Assembly: GCA_950295325.1 (NCBI GenBank)
Contig: OX485806.1
Location: forward strand, 31,868,001 to 31,932,000
From: Polytrichum commune
Lineage: Eukaryota > Streptophyta > Polytrichopsida > Polytrichales > Polytrichaceae
Length of the DNA stretch: 64,000 nt
Direction of reading: 5' to 3'
The position numbers were made by a program, and so were the translations under genes. This document shows, in pieces, positions 46,994 through 58,051 of the stretch. The notes under the pieces are model-generated. The model searched no databases. It saw only the letters and a program-made list of their open reading frames with translations, and was not told the DNA's origin. The number at the start of each line of letters is the position of its first letter. The stretch's first letter is position 1.

Positions 46994-49900
46994 CTACATT
47001 AACATCTGAGCCTCTGGAACCATACGGGCAGAAGTCAGTATTTTATGTCTAACTAATGATTGCTTATAAATCAGAGAACTTGGCAGCTCTAGATTGAAGG
47101 GTCCCTGTCCTGATGGATAAGGGTTGCTCCCCACAAAATCTGGCACATACTGTTGAGAACTCAAGAGCCTTTGCAGGTAACTATGCAGAGTATCCAAGCT
47201 TTGGTTTGACATAAATGGTACAGGGTTAATGTAGCTCCCAGGAGGGTTTGGGATGCATTTGTAAGGGGAGTCATCAACAAGTAATGTAGTCCTATGACTG
47301 GGTTGCTTCGTATGTGGCACTGGATGCGTCCGGCTCCACTCAAAAAATGCGCACAGGTCTTTCATGAAGAAGCTTGAATCAACATTCATAGGACTAGGAA
47401 GAACTTGTCCTCTCTCATCCTTCAGAGTGTGACACAATTCTTGCCCAAACACATACTCTGGATGTCTACAACCATTGAAGAAGTGCCGGACAATTGGCTG
47501 AAGATTCTTCATAAGCTTCGACGACCAGATGACAACATTGAAGTTTGAGAGAACAAAACGCAGAAAGCGTCCCAGTCCTCTCCTAGGTATGAGGGCACTA
47601 TATGGGAGAAAGAGTGGAGCCAACTCCCCAGTTATCTGAGGGCTATGTTGTGATTCAAGAGTCTTCCTGGTGTTGACATTGTCGCACTTTGTTGACCTCA
47701 CCAGGATCTCGTTCACATCCAGCACTAACCATATCTTCTCTCTCCGATGGACAACAGTGGTTGGAGAGGTGAGGATCTGGCGATGACAAAATTGAAAGTC
47801 ATTGTAAAGGATTTCTATCTAAGGAAAAAGTATATTCTACATGATTTTTATCGAATGAAACAACACGTTGGGTACACATGAGTATGCAAGATAAAAGAAT
47901 GCCTCCACATTTATGGATTAGTTTTGCGAGATCGAGGAAAATATCGTACCGAAGGTGGTATTCCGGCAGTGGCTGTATGACCTGTGACCACATGCACACA
48001 TGACTTATGAGATCCACACGCTCAAACCCATAATCTCCCACGGGTGAACACCCGTGGGCACAATATCAAAAGTCCCTTATATAAATATTACTCGAGAGAT
48101 AACAATTTGTATGGAAATTGAAAAGTATAAACAGGTGGTCCCACGGGTGTTCACCCGTGGGACCAATTGCATTCAAATAACACTATATATGATACCTTGA
48201 GCTTGGCTTAGGGGGGGATCCCCACCATGTGCAGGGTCGTCATGAGAACTCGGTGGAATGACATCCCGTTCTGCCGCAACCAACACCTGTTGCAAAGACA
48301 CTTTTAGAAATCTTGACGAGTTTGCTTCCACCGCCAAACACAATATAGCATTGGAAAGGGAGTATGTATTACCATTTCGGACGATGCCGGTTGACCCTCA
48401 GCAACATGTTCGACATGAGGGCTTGAGGACTCCGCAACTGCAACATCGACTTCCCTCCTTGGAGACTCTGGCACTCCAGTAATGTCAATGATCTCCAACG
48501 TAGAGTCCACAACACTGCCGGCTTGAGCGGCCGATGATCCCGCGAATTGACCTCGTTCATCACGATGTTTGGGAGCTTCGAACGTTGTCCATCTCTTTCT
48601 CATTTTCTTTAATGCAGCGGCATGAAGAATATGTTTCACCTTCACTGCTTCACAAAACGCTGGTGTGGAGAGATAAACGAACATCTTGTGATAGTCGTAC
48701 GATTTGTACAAATGCGCAAGATTCAATCGCACGTTCTCGGGCACATCTACCAAGTATTTGTCCACAAATGGGGCAAAATGCACCTTGTCCTTCCCATCCG
48801 ATTCCTTGCCCATGTCAGGTCTCCCAGCAAACACCGGGTGAGGGTCATCAACAAAGTTGAGTTTCACTCTGTTGTACCCAGACTTCCCATAATCCTCATC
48901 CTCGGAATCATCCGTCATGTAGTCAGCAAACGTCCCCCGAACCCGATGTGGAACTCGATCTCTCACCTTCACCCTCACGTCTAGTTCTACGCATTTTTCG
49001 GGCACATCGTCATCACTATCCAAGCATATGAATTCGGTTCGAATAACCTCCTCTGCTTCATTGGATGGTGCCGCTACAGTAGGCTCTTCTGCAACCACAA
49101 CACCAGGTGAATCACGATTTGATCGCCCATGTCCTAGCACCTCGAGAACGGCAGCGGCAACGTCCTCAACAGGTGAGCTGACGTTCAAATCTGTGTTTGT
49201 CCCTTCAACATGCACAGCTTCAGACATGATTGCATCCCGCGGAACATCCTCCACATCTGCTTGGCCAGATTCAACATCGCGATAAAGACCAGAATGCTCT
49301 GTTGCCTCCGAAGACCGCGAGTGATCTCCAACTCTAGCAGGACGTAGAGATGACCTTCCCCTTCGAGGAGCTTTCATTTTCTTTCTTGCAGTCGGTTTCG
49401 ATGCAGACCTTGCAGCATGATTAGCTGACTGCGGACGCTCATCCTCCTCATATTCTTCCATAGGTTGAACATCTAGTTGTTCTTGACTTCGTCTAGATGT
49501 GTCAAACTGTGCAAACCCGCGGCCGGGTGTAGATGGGATCCCAGACGAGAAAGATCCCACAGGGTGATGGACACTGTGCTCGGCTTGTGGACGACCAACT
49601 TCCTCTAAGTTGGAAGCATCCTCTTGCCGCTCCTCCTCACCCTCCCCCTCCCCCACGGGTGAACACCCGTGGGGAACCTGCTCCGGGGACATGGCCTCCA
49701 AAGAGGCCTCCGCCATGGCTGACGCCTTGTAATTGAAGGCCTCCTCCTCCACCTCTGCCATGACCTCAGCCATGGCCTCCGCCAGTGCGTCGTCCATGAC
49801 CACCTCTTCCTCTTCGTCGGCCACTTCCTCTTCCTCCGCAGACTCCCCTAGGACAAGAACTAGGTCATCTTCCTCCTCCACCTCTTCCTCCTCCTCCTCC

Positions 49901-52900
49901 TCCTCCTCTTCTACGTCCTCTTCATTTGTGTCATTCGCACGCTTTCTTCCAATCTCGCGCTCAATGATGGAATCCACATCGATACGCCCTTCTTCCTCTT
50001 CCAAATCCTGGGCAGCGAATTTTCCTTCCTCATTCCACCTTTGTATGCTCCAGTCAACTGCGGCAATCATCTTCGTCTTCGCCACCTCTAGCATCTCTGC
50101 CGGCACAATATTCAACACCTTCATACCCAATGCCTGTAAAAACCAAGGCATGAGATAAATAACTTCTCAATCAAATTAGTCTACATCCAAAAGCGAATAG
50201 AATTAAACCAATAGTCCCAACTATTTGTCAACCAACTAATTGTCAGGAAAGCTATCGAGAAGGTGGCTATCAACCAGGTGGATATAAAGTAGGTGGATGT
50301 CTAGGCCCACGGGTGTTCACCCGTGGGCCTCCCAACCTGGTTTATGGTTAGGTTATCCAAAACACCATCCAAACCAACGATAATATTCAGAAATTCAAGA
50401 ACCACTTAGGGGAAAGATGCTCATTACTTACATGTGCCACTATGTGCGCCTTATTGCCTCCACAAATATTGAGAAAAGAAGACCCCTCAAGACATGAAGG
50501 CTTGATGATATCTATGTAGGTCTGCATCCTCAACTCCCCCTTGAATAAACACTTAGCCTCCTCATTGGAATACGCCCTTTTCACTGAATAACGTTTATAT
50601 CGCCCCGGATCATGGACGTCCAACATCTTCCGGCCTCCACAGAGCCGCACAACCACCTCCGAACTTGATTCGCCCCTATTGGGAAAAATGCAGTTTGTAA
50701 CCCGAAGAGCATTTGATTCGAAGAAGCAATCGCGAGATGCAATTTTCTCCTCTTTAGTGCCATGGTATAAGGCGTCACAAAATCTGGCGTTACTCGGAAG
50801 GTGCGCCTTCAGCACATTGTGAATGAAATGCCGATCCGGATATTCTGAAATTACAGTCCACAATTGGGGGAGTTTAAAATGTCTGGGAAATCACGACGAA
50901 GACCTTGCAGAGTGGAATCCATACACTCCTTCACACGCCCCCCAGTGTCTTTTCCCGCCTGGACTCCGGGGAGAAACCTTGTGTCCATGTACGCGTGCAG
51001 GACTGGTGCAAGCACTGTCCCACCACTGATCTTGTAGTTGTTGTCAATAGACAACACGACATGCTCGGGTGTAACCTCGGTATTATGTGTACCTAAAATG
51101 TTCCTCACTCCTTCTTTAAACCGGTCCGGAATAGGTACTCTCTTCCTTGTGGGGTTCATAGCGCCAAGAAGGTACTCCGCTCCAAGCAAGTCTACAAGTC
51201 GTTCTCGCTGGAGTTTACCAAATTTATTCGCATATTTCCATACTCTCCAACAATCACGATCAATGGTCTCTTTCTGATCGACGTGAACAATGTACAATGG
51301 AGTCGGGTCTAGACACTGTGCCATCGCGATATAAGTTTCATTCTTTTTTTTCCTGTTCATCGCCCAATCGCGCACAGTCTTCAAGGTATGTCGAGGGTGC
51401 TCCTCTCCATCTCTGGTGGTGAGGATTTGATTCGCTGCCATGTCGAGCTCCATCTCTATCAAGCCCCGAAATTGTTTCAGATCGTTCTTGACCACCTTCT
51501 TCGACTTAAACCCCTTTGTCTCTTTCATAAGAGCTCCGGTCTTCGGGTCTACATAGTCACCACTCTCGTAATCCTTGAATATCCGCTCCCACTTCCTCCA
51601 TATGTCATCGCTCAATACAGGCAAGACGTGCTCCATGATCAGGTTGGTCTCCTTCTCCACGCGGAACGTCCACATGACGCACGTAATAAATGCCTGTATC
51701 AAACACCGGCAATGTATCAATCTCTATGAAAAAAACCTCCATGTATTTCTAGCAATCACCAACAACATGATAGTCGCCCACGGGTGAACACCCGTGGGAG
51801 TCACAGAAATGAGAAATTCAAAAGTCACAGGTTTGAAAAATACCTTCCACTTCTTAAAAGCTTCCGTGTTGCTGGCCTTCTCGCGTACAGTTCGGTCAGG
51901 TCTTCCTCGCCTAATCCAGGTCTTCCTAGCGTGTTGAATGCACTCCGTAAATGACGGAAAGTGTTTCCTGTACTCACTATCCAGGTTCAGAACACCAGAG
52001 AGGTGGAACAGAGGGTCGTCATCACCTTTAGGGGCCCAGACCACATTACAAGGCCATTTCGAGAAAAACCTCTTCACCTCATCTGTGCTGCTAGGGTCAT
52101 TCACATACTCCAAACAAGCTGCTAACGTGTGCTGTCCATTTACCACGTGGAACGATTTGTCCTTCACCTCCTCAAAATTGAATGGTTTAGTTCGCCTATC
52201 CGAAGGAACGATTGTCAAGAAGTTGGGATGAATCTTCGGAATGAAGGTATAGTTGAATAACCATGTCTTGATCTCCTTCAAATGCGCCTCGGATATGGGT
52301 CGGCAATTATACCCTGCATCTCCCCGCTCTATATTGTCAATATTGACATAGCCATTCACGCCTTCACCGAATATCCACACCCTTTGGTACTTGTTCTTGA
52401 ACAACTCCATATCCATCAACCTGTCTCCAACCGATTTGTCTGGAGGCCCATGCATTGATCGCTTGGGAATCTTCTCGAATTCAAGAAATGGACTATCCTC
52501 GGGTGTTTTCTTCTTGCCTCTCTTGGAGACAACATCCTGGCCGTCAGTGTCTTCGACAATCAGTGGTTGTCCTTCATCGGGTCTCGTCTTCTTCCTAGAC
52601 GAGGTGGCACGTACATCAGCAAGATCCTTCCTCTTGCCATCGCGGATTTCCTTCTTCTTCAAAGATGCTTCCAACCTTGCCGCCTTTGCCTCCTCAACTA
52701 TAACCTTCACTCGTGCTAGAGCAGACTTGTAGTCCTGCTCGATCATTACTGACCTCTCCTCCACGGACTTCGTGTGCACATTGGTCTCGCAATATAGTAT
52801 ACAATAGGTGAGGAAATCACCGTTCAATAAGCGGATGTTCTCTCCCTCATTGTTGAGCTCTTCATTCACATCCGCATATGAGAAAGTCTCCACGAGTGCT

Positions 52901-53278
52901 GCAACCTTGAAGTCCTTCTTCCGTTCAGGAGACTTGCACATTATCAATACCCGGCTCCCATCCGCTTGAATGTCCAGTACATGTTTTGCCTTCATGTACT
53001 TTCTCCATGTGGAATTGGGCCCAGTCCTCGTGTAAAGCGAGAGCACCGTTGTCTCTCCGAAACCACTATACTGCATGAACCATTGCAAATCTGGGCCCAA
53101 AACTTCAACATCGTAATTCACCCGTCTGCCCACACCTCCCGATACTGCAGAAGACAATGCACATGTTAGTACTCAGCATAGCCCAATATTATCACGGATT
53201 CTATAATTCATATAACATTGACGTGCACATAGGTATTGTGGTTATACCTTTACGGGTTGTTTGCTTAGTTCTTGCCAT
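46994..53278 (-). CDS. Large protein: H3-tail-like N-terminus, ParB-like and FCP1-like domains; one frameshift
   Basis: Seven exons join with matching phases: 53248-53278, 51844-53144, 50432-51693, 48373-50133, 48196-48286, 47950-47981 and 46994-47776, about 1,753 aa. Exon 1 encodes only MARTKQTTRK plus one base, close to the H3 tail (MARTKQTARK); its ATG has context GAGATGG with a TGA two codons upstream. Exon 2 holds Lys-rich coiled coil (about 145-195), basic nuclear-signal-like KRGKKK, and a ParB-like stretch (about 292-356, CRPISEAHLKEI then VVNGQHTLAA). Near residue 851, FLNICGGNKAHIVAHALGM resembles methyltransferase motif I without a visible DPPY partner. Exon 4 is acidic (about 940-985). 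The last exon is FCP1/NLI-like: LDVNEIL (Asp1513, Asn1515), VVIWSSKLMKN and LLVDDSPYKC. Exon 3 needs one added base in a C-run at about 50866-50870. The single-gene model is inferred; two genes remain possible. Confidence 0.65.
48037..48058. repeat. 22-bp palindrome in intron 5
   Basis: Arms CCCACGGGTG and CACCCGTGGG around AA, perfect. It lies in the intron between the 91-bp and 32-bp exons of the large gene. Confidence 0.95.
48140..48161. repeat. 22-bp palindrome in intron 5, TT centre
   Basis: Perfect copy with a TT centre, in the same intron as the copy at 48037 and in the opposite orientation. Confidence 0.95.
49652..49673. repeat. 22-bp palindrome inside a coding exon
   Basis: Perfect copy, read in frame by the large gene as PHGCSPVG (about residues 1018-1026) within Glu-rich low-complexity sequence. 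The exon stays open through it. Confidence 0.95.
50306..50327. repeat. 22-bp palindrome in intron 3
   Basis: Perfect copy with a TT centre in the intron 50134-50431. Confidence 0.95.
51777..51798. repeat. 22-bp palindrome in intron 2
   Basis: Perfect copy with an AA centre in the 150-bp intron 51694-51843. Confidence 0.95.
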
Positions 53279-53442
53279 CTCAATTCAAATGAGAGAACAC
53301 TTCGACACCTCTATGTACCTGAATGAAACACCAACTGTCTATCACATGTTTATGTCTAAAACCTTCAAATGCTTACAGAGACACACCAAATTTGTCTACA
53401 TAGAAAATCAAAAAGACATTTATCAAACAAAATCTCCCACCC

Positions 53443-53609
53443 AGGTGAGTGCAAAGGCTCACGGGTGAACACCCGTGGGCACTCCTAACCAGGTGAGGGC
53501 AAAGGCCCACGGGTGAACACCCGTGGGCACTCCTAACCAGGTGAGTGCAAAGGCCCACGGGTGAACACCCGTGGGCACTCCTAACCAGATGAGGGGAGAG
53601 GCCCACGGG
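53443..53609. repeat. 48-bp tandem array carrying the palindrome
   Basis: Three full units and a broken fourth. Palindromes start at 53458 (first bases changed), 53506 and 53554; a half-site lies at 53602. The period is exactly 48 bp. The linker reads CACTCCTAACCAGGTGAGTG and then CAAAGG. It starts about 165 bp upstream of the large gene's ATG. Confidence 0.95.
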
Positions 53610-53822
53610 AGGGCTGATTTTTCACAAAGTTTAAGCTCGTCCACGTCGAAAAACATTGAATTGAAAGGCGAAAAAATCTCAACCCGTCCCGAAACCGGTA
53701 ATATCTATACAAGTTAAGTCTCCCTCAAGTTGGTACAAAATTAGGAAAAAAGAACAGAAAAAAACGAAGATGTCGACATATGACCACGGACATGTTAGGG
53801 ACCTTGTGAAGAATCACCACTG

Positions 53823-53986
53823 CCCACGGGTGTTCACCCGTGGGACTCTCCACCTGGTGAGTGCAAAGGCCCACGGGTGTTCACCCGTGGGCCTCTCCAC
53901 CTTGTGGGTGCAAAAGCCCACGGGTGAACACCCGTGGGCACATTCAACCGGATGGGGGGAGAGGCCCACGGGTGTTCACCCGTGGG
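53823..53986. repeat. 47/48-bp tandem array carrying the palindrome
   Basis: Four perfect palindromes start at 53823, 53870, 53917 and 53965 (spacing 47, 47, 48). Three have TT centres and one AA. The linker resembles that of the array at 53.45 kb but is more variable. Confidence 0.95.
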
Positions 53987-54412
53987 CACTTCAAATATCC
54001 ACTTTCAGATAACCGCGTTCACACTAACAGAAAAACTGGGATTTATGTAATGGACACTCACCAGGGTTCTTTGGGGGGACCATGTCAAAATTCTTTCAAT
54101 ACGAATGTGGTTTCCTGCACAAAACAAAACACAAGAGCATTTGTTTCAAACTATGCCTACATGTGCAATACATTCATACTCTCAAACATCTCAATAGGTA
54201 AATTCTGCCCTCACATTCTTCTTGCATTCTGGTCTCACATTTTTATGAACATAACCTCTTGTCATTCATCTTGCATTCTGATTTGAGCATTTTTCTCACA
54301 TTTCAATCAACTCTTCACACCCAAGCATCACACAACTCACATGCAAATCTCTAGTATTTCTGGGTTTGAAATTCTTCAAGCAATTCAAACCCTAGTGCAC
54401 CAGAAATTTGAA
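53987..54412. other. Upstream flank of the island, no gene seen
   Basis: AT-rich sequence with no further palindromes. It marks the right edge of the palindrome island. Confidence 0.45.
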
Positions 54413-54539
54413 ATGCAAGCAAGAGGAAGAATGCAAGCAAGAGGAAGAATGCAAGCAAGAGGAAGAATGCAAGCAAGAGGAAGAATGCATGCAAGAGGAA
54501 GAATGCATGCAAGTGGAAGAATGCAAGCAAGAGGAACAA
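54413..54539. repeat. 18-bp minisatellite, 7 units
   Basis: Units of ATGCAAGCAAGAGGAAGA start at 54413, 54431, 54449, 54467, 54485, 54503 and 54521, with a few substitutions. The repeat is open in all reading directions and so produces spurious ORFs. Confidence 0.95.
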
Positions 54540-55149
54540 TGAAATTGAAAGAGAAAGCAAAAGAGTGAAAGAGAGTGCAAAACATTGAAAGACTTCAGAA
54601 ACTTACAAGCTTGTGGGTTCTCAATTCTTCATGATTGGAACTTCCCTCCACTTGCTTCAAGGTCGTCTTCCTCTTCTCCACATCTCACCTCTACCACATG
54701 CTGGATTGAGCAAGAAACAACTATGCTCACGAAGAAACTATCACATATTCCAAGAAAATGCACACTGAATCTATTCCAGAGTTTTCTTGAGAAGAGAATC
54801 AAGACAAGGAGTACAATAATTGAATGAAGAGAAGAGAATGAAGAGAATGAAGAGAAGCAAAGCAAGTTCAGAATTGTGGGAGAAGAGTTTTGCAAGAGCA
54901 TTCCAGAAAAATGGAGAGTGGTGAAGGAAAGAGAGAAAGAATTGGGAGAGGAAAATGAGAGAGAGGGAGAGAGAGGGTGCGAAATGTTGCCATAATGACG
55001 AGCGGGTGGAAGTCGCATGACACATAATGCCTCATTAGTACGAAGGGACATGATGGAGGAAATCTCGGGACGCGAAGAGATATGCGATTTGGCGGCTAAA
55101 GTACGTTTTGAGGAGGGATGGGCGGTATGATGGTATTAGGACGTAGCGA
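54540..55149. other. Purine-rich intergenic sequence
   Basis: 54820-54980 is rich in GAGA and GAAGAGAATG motifs. No gene is supported. Confidence 0.4.
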
Positions 55150-55680
55150 TAAAAAATTATTGGTACTTTGTAAGGTTCGCCCTATTGGTATGATAATTAT
55201 TAGTACTTAGTAAGATATCTAAGTATTAGTGAGATAATTATTAGTACTTAGTAAGATATCTAAGTATTAGTAAGACAATTATTAGTAATTAGTAAGATAA
55301 CTGCGTATTAGTAAGATAATTATCAGTACTTAGTAAGATAACTCATATTAGTAAGTTCATTATTAGTACTTATTAAGATAACTCATATTAGTATGATTGA
55401 TATTATTTTTATTGTTAGTAAATTGTCATATTCACTCTATTGTTAATATTAGTAATATTAGTAAAAATGATTTATAGTAATTAATAGTAATTACCAGTAA
55501 TAGTAACTAATAGTAACTAATAGTGACTAGTAGTGAATAATAGTGAATGCTAGTGCTTCATAGGTCATTATAGTCATTAATAATGTTTAATAGTCATTAA
55601 TAATTATGAATTACTAATGGCTGACTAGTAGTGATTTATAGTAATAATAATAATCACTTTCAATCGATAAATGGTAATAG
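55150..55680. repeat. Degenerate AT-rich tandem repeats (TAGTA-type)
   Basis: 55160-55400 is built from units like TTATTAGTACTTAGTAAGAT with drift. 55440-55680 continues with TAATAGTAA- and TAGTGA-type short repeats. Non-coding. Confidence 0.8.
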
Positions 55681-57033
55681 TATTGATAATGCTTAAAATA
55701 GGTTCATATTATAACATAGATTCCTATTATAACATACCAAAGTCAATTGCACATTCTCATAATATGCGTGTAAGATGCTCAATCGCGCTTGACATCAAGC
55801 ATAGCTATGATTTCCAATTCCTTATTGATGAAGTCGTGAGCATCCATAATAGGCCCACTTTCACCATAGCCCATGAACTCAAGTTCGATTGTTCTCTTGT
55901 TTTCTCTTGGACTATGAACCATTAGAGTTCCAAGAATTCAAAATTTTAAATATAACATATATTATGGCAACGAAAATAATGGCATGACATAAGAAGCGGC
56001 CATGGATACTTATAAAGCATCAAAGTTGCTGGCCATTAGAAATCATCACACATAATACTTGCCGCGCATAATGGGTACATGCCCACCTCCTATATCCAAT
56101 AAACCCTACTGGATAGGTAAATACTACTAGGAATGAACATAAATCGTTTAACATAAAAAAAAAAATTAGGCAATTTTAGCATAAATCTCTTTGTGGCTTT
56201 GCCCTCACCCCCATGCATTGAGAATCACTTCATAACTTGGTTTTAAAGTCATTCTCCTAGCGTTTATTCTTGTAATTGTATCTTAAGTTATATTATTACT
56301 AGATTCATTATGTGCTCTTCATTGGCTAAGATTTTTGACGTTCATAGTCAACATCTAATATGAACACACATGCTTGCGATAACACAAATTCAAGAATGAC
56401 CTTCTCAAAGGCACTAGAGTTATCATTTATCCCACTCAAATTTTTGGGTGGGGGTTGGTTGTTTTGCATGCAACACATATGGACTTAGCCAAAATTAGCG
56501 GTCAACTAAAGAGAAAGGACTTTGGAAACTAACATATTGAAGTACAAGGTGATATGCAAGGCCGCGGGAGACATCGGAATCGAAATCATATTGAGAGGAT
56601 GACAAAGGAGGTGGCCAACAAGTGGGCCACATCAAGCACCACATGAATCTCGAGCAATATTAAGATTGCATCTCCATAACCATACCTCATCGATTAAAGG
56701 GAATTCTAAATGATGGCATAAGATTTACGGAAATGAGAACTTGAATAGGAAATGGGTCAAACACTTCAATGAATGAATTCATGTAAATCATGTGTACTCT
56801 ATGAATTGAATGGTTTGTGGAATCTCGTAAAGATACTTTAGCGAGGAGTAGGTTAGGAATACATAAAGTCTTGAGACTCTTTCAAATTGAAATATTGAAA
56901 TATAATTGAATAGAGGAAGAATAATACGTAGGTCATTCAATCCATGAAAGAGATAAAAATAACTCCATAAGTTATTAGAGATGAGAATGATTTACATGCA
57001 TGAACACTTAGCTTGACATTAATGTCTTAGGGA
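55681..57033. other. Intergenic, no gene seen
   Basis: AT-rich with short unsupported frames only. Confidence 0.4.
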
Positions 57034-57270
57034 CTCGGGGGGGGGGGGGGCACTGGCGAAAAACGTAGGAACTACGTGCGATAAAATATAGGGTCTTGTA
57101 TAAAAATTTGGCGTAAAATTTGTAAAATTATTAGATGTAGTATAGGGTGCTTTGGGATTGTGAAACATGATTATATGTAATATAGCATTTGACAAAACAT
57201 GATTAAATTACCTAAGTGGTACATATAAAATAGCATGGACAAAAAGTGATAGTTTCAAAAATTAAATACT

Positions 57271-57567
57271 TTGCCACCAAAATATGGCATGTTCTATATA
57301 GGAAGGGTTCAAAAGATAAGGGTGAAGGTTGGTACTAAGTGGGGCAATTGTTGGCAACCCATTGACTTGATGAAACGTGTAGTCCAGAACGGAAATAGAG
57401 AGACGCTCTTCCCAACTACTATGGCTTACCTCCATTGGTTAAAAAAACAGTTGGGTCTCAACAAATACAAGTATGTTGAGAGTGATTGTGTGTGGGTTGA
57501 TGTGGATGCTATTCTCTCAACAGTGTCTCTAGTAACAATGAATCAACTAGCAAAATCTACACCTTAG
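57271..57567 (+). CDS. Protein-like ORF inside the G-run element
   Basis: A 98-codon frame with balanced composition: GTKWGNCWQPIDLMKRVVQN, then RETLFPTTMAYLHWLKKQLG, then VWVDVDAILSTVSLV. It looks like part of a real protein rather than random sequence, but I do not recognise it, and no ATG starts it in this frame (the first codon is TTG). It could be an element-encoded protein fragment or a captured host exon. Confidence 0.35.
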   Translation: MPPKYGMFYIGRVQKIRVKVGTKWGNCWQPIDLMKRVVQNGNRETLFPTTMAYLHWLKKQLGLNKYKYVESDCVWVDVDAILSTVSLVTMNQLAKSTP

Positions 57568-58030
57568 ATGAGGTAGATGCAAACTCATTGAGTGAGTTCA
57601 TTTCAAATAAAAAATAAAACCTGCTAAATTTGTACTATCTCACACATGTGGGGATATAATTTGGAGAAAGGGCTGAATGATCATTAGTATACCTTGAAAT
57701 CTGTAGTAGCCATTTCAGTTCGATTACCCTCATATCTCCCACATGTGTAAATGGTAGCCTAGCTAGTTTAGGTGGATTTTGCTTGCATGGCGTGGGATTT
57801 TCTACCAATGTGTAGGATTGGAAGATCAAGGCATCAATTGTAGGGCTTCTGCAAACCTTATAAATGTGACTTTGAGACACATGTGGTTGGCCTGTTCCCT
57901 AAGACCTCAAGGTTTTTAACTGTGTTATCCAACACAACTTTCATTCGTTGGCTCGTGTTGCTTAATGACATGTAATTGCAATCTTTTGTTGTTATTGTTT
58001 AGTGTTTTGCTTTGCCCGGACTTCAGTGTG

Positions 58031-58051
58031 ACCCTGAACCCTAAACCCTAG
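58031..58051. repeat. Telomere-like motif inside the G-run element
   Basis: ACCCTGAACCCTAAACCCTA, about three units with one changed base. Confidence 0.75.

Noticed and set aside
47161-47343. Separate small minus-strand gene
   Set aside because: It is a frame shadow of the FCP1-like exon.
49028-50158. Ser- or Thr-rich plus-strand ORFs
   Set aside because: They are the complement of the Glu/Asp-rich exon of the large minus-strand gene.
53443-53986. CRISPR-like array of palindromic repeats with regular spacing
   Set aside because: The spacers are themselves repeated and the setting is a spliced eukaryotic genome with no cas genes. It is a minisatellite carrying a palindrome.
53373-54012. ORFs with repeated HGCSPVG or GVHPWA peptides
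   Set aside because: They are translations of the palindrome arrays in several frames and have no gene structure.
54341-54585. Overlapping ORFs on both strands
   Set aside because: The 18-bp minisatellite has no stop in any frame, so long frames are expected by chance.
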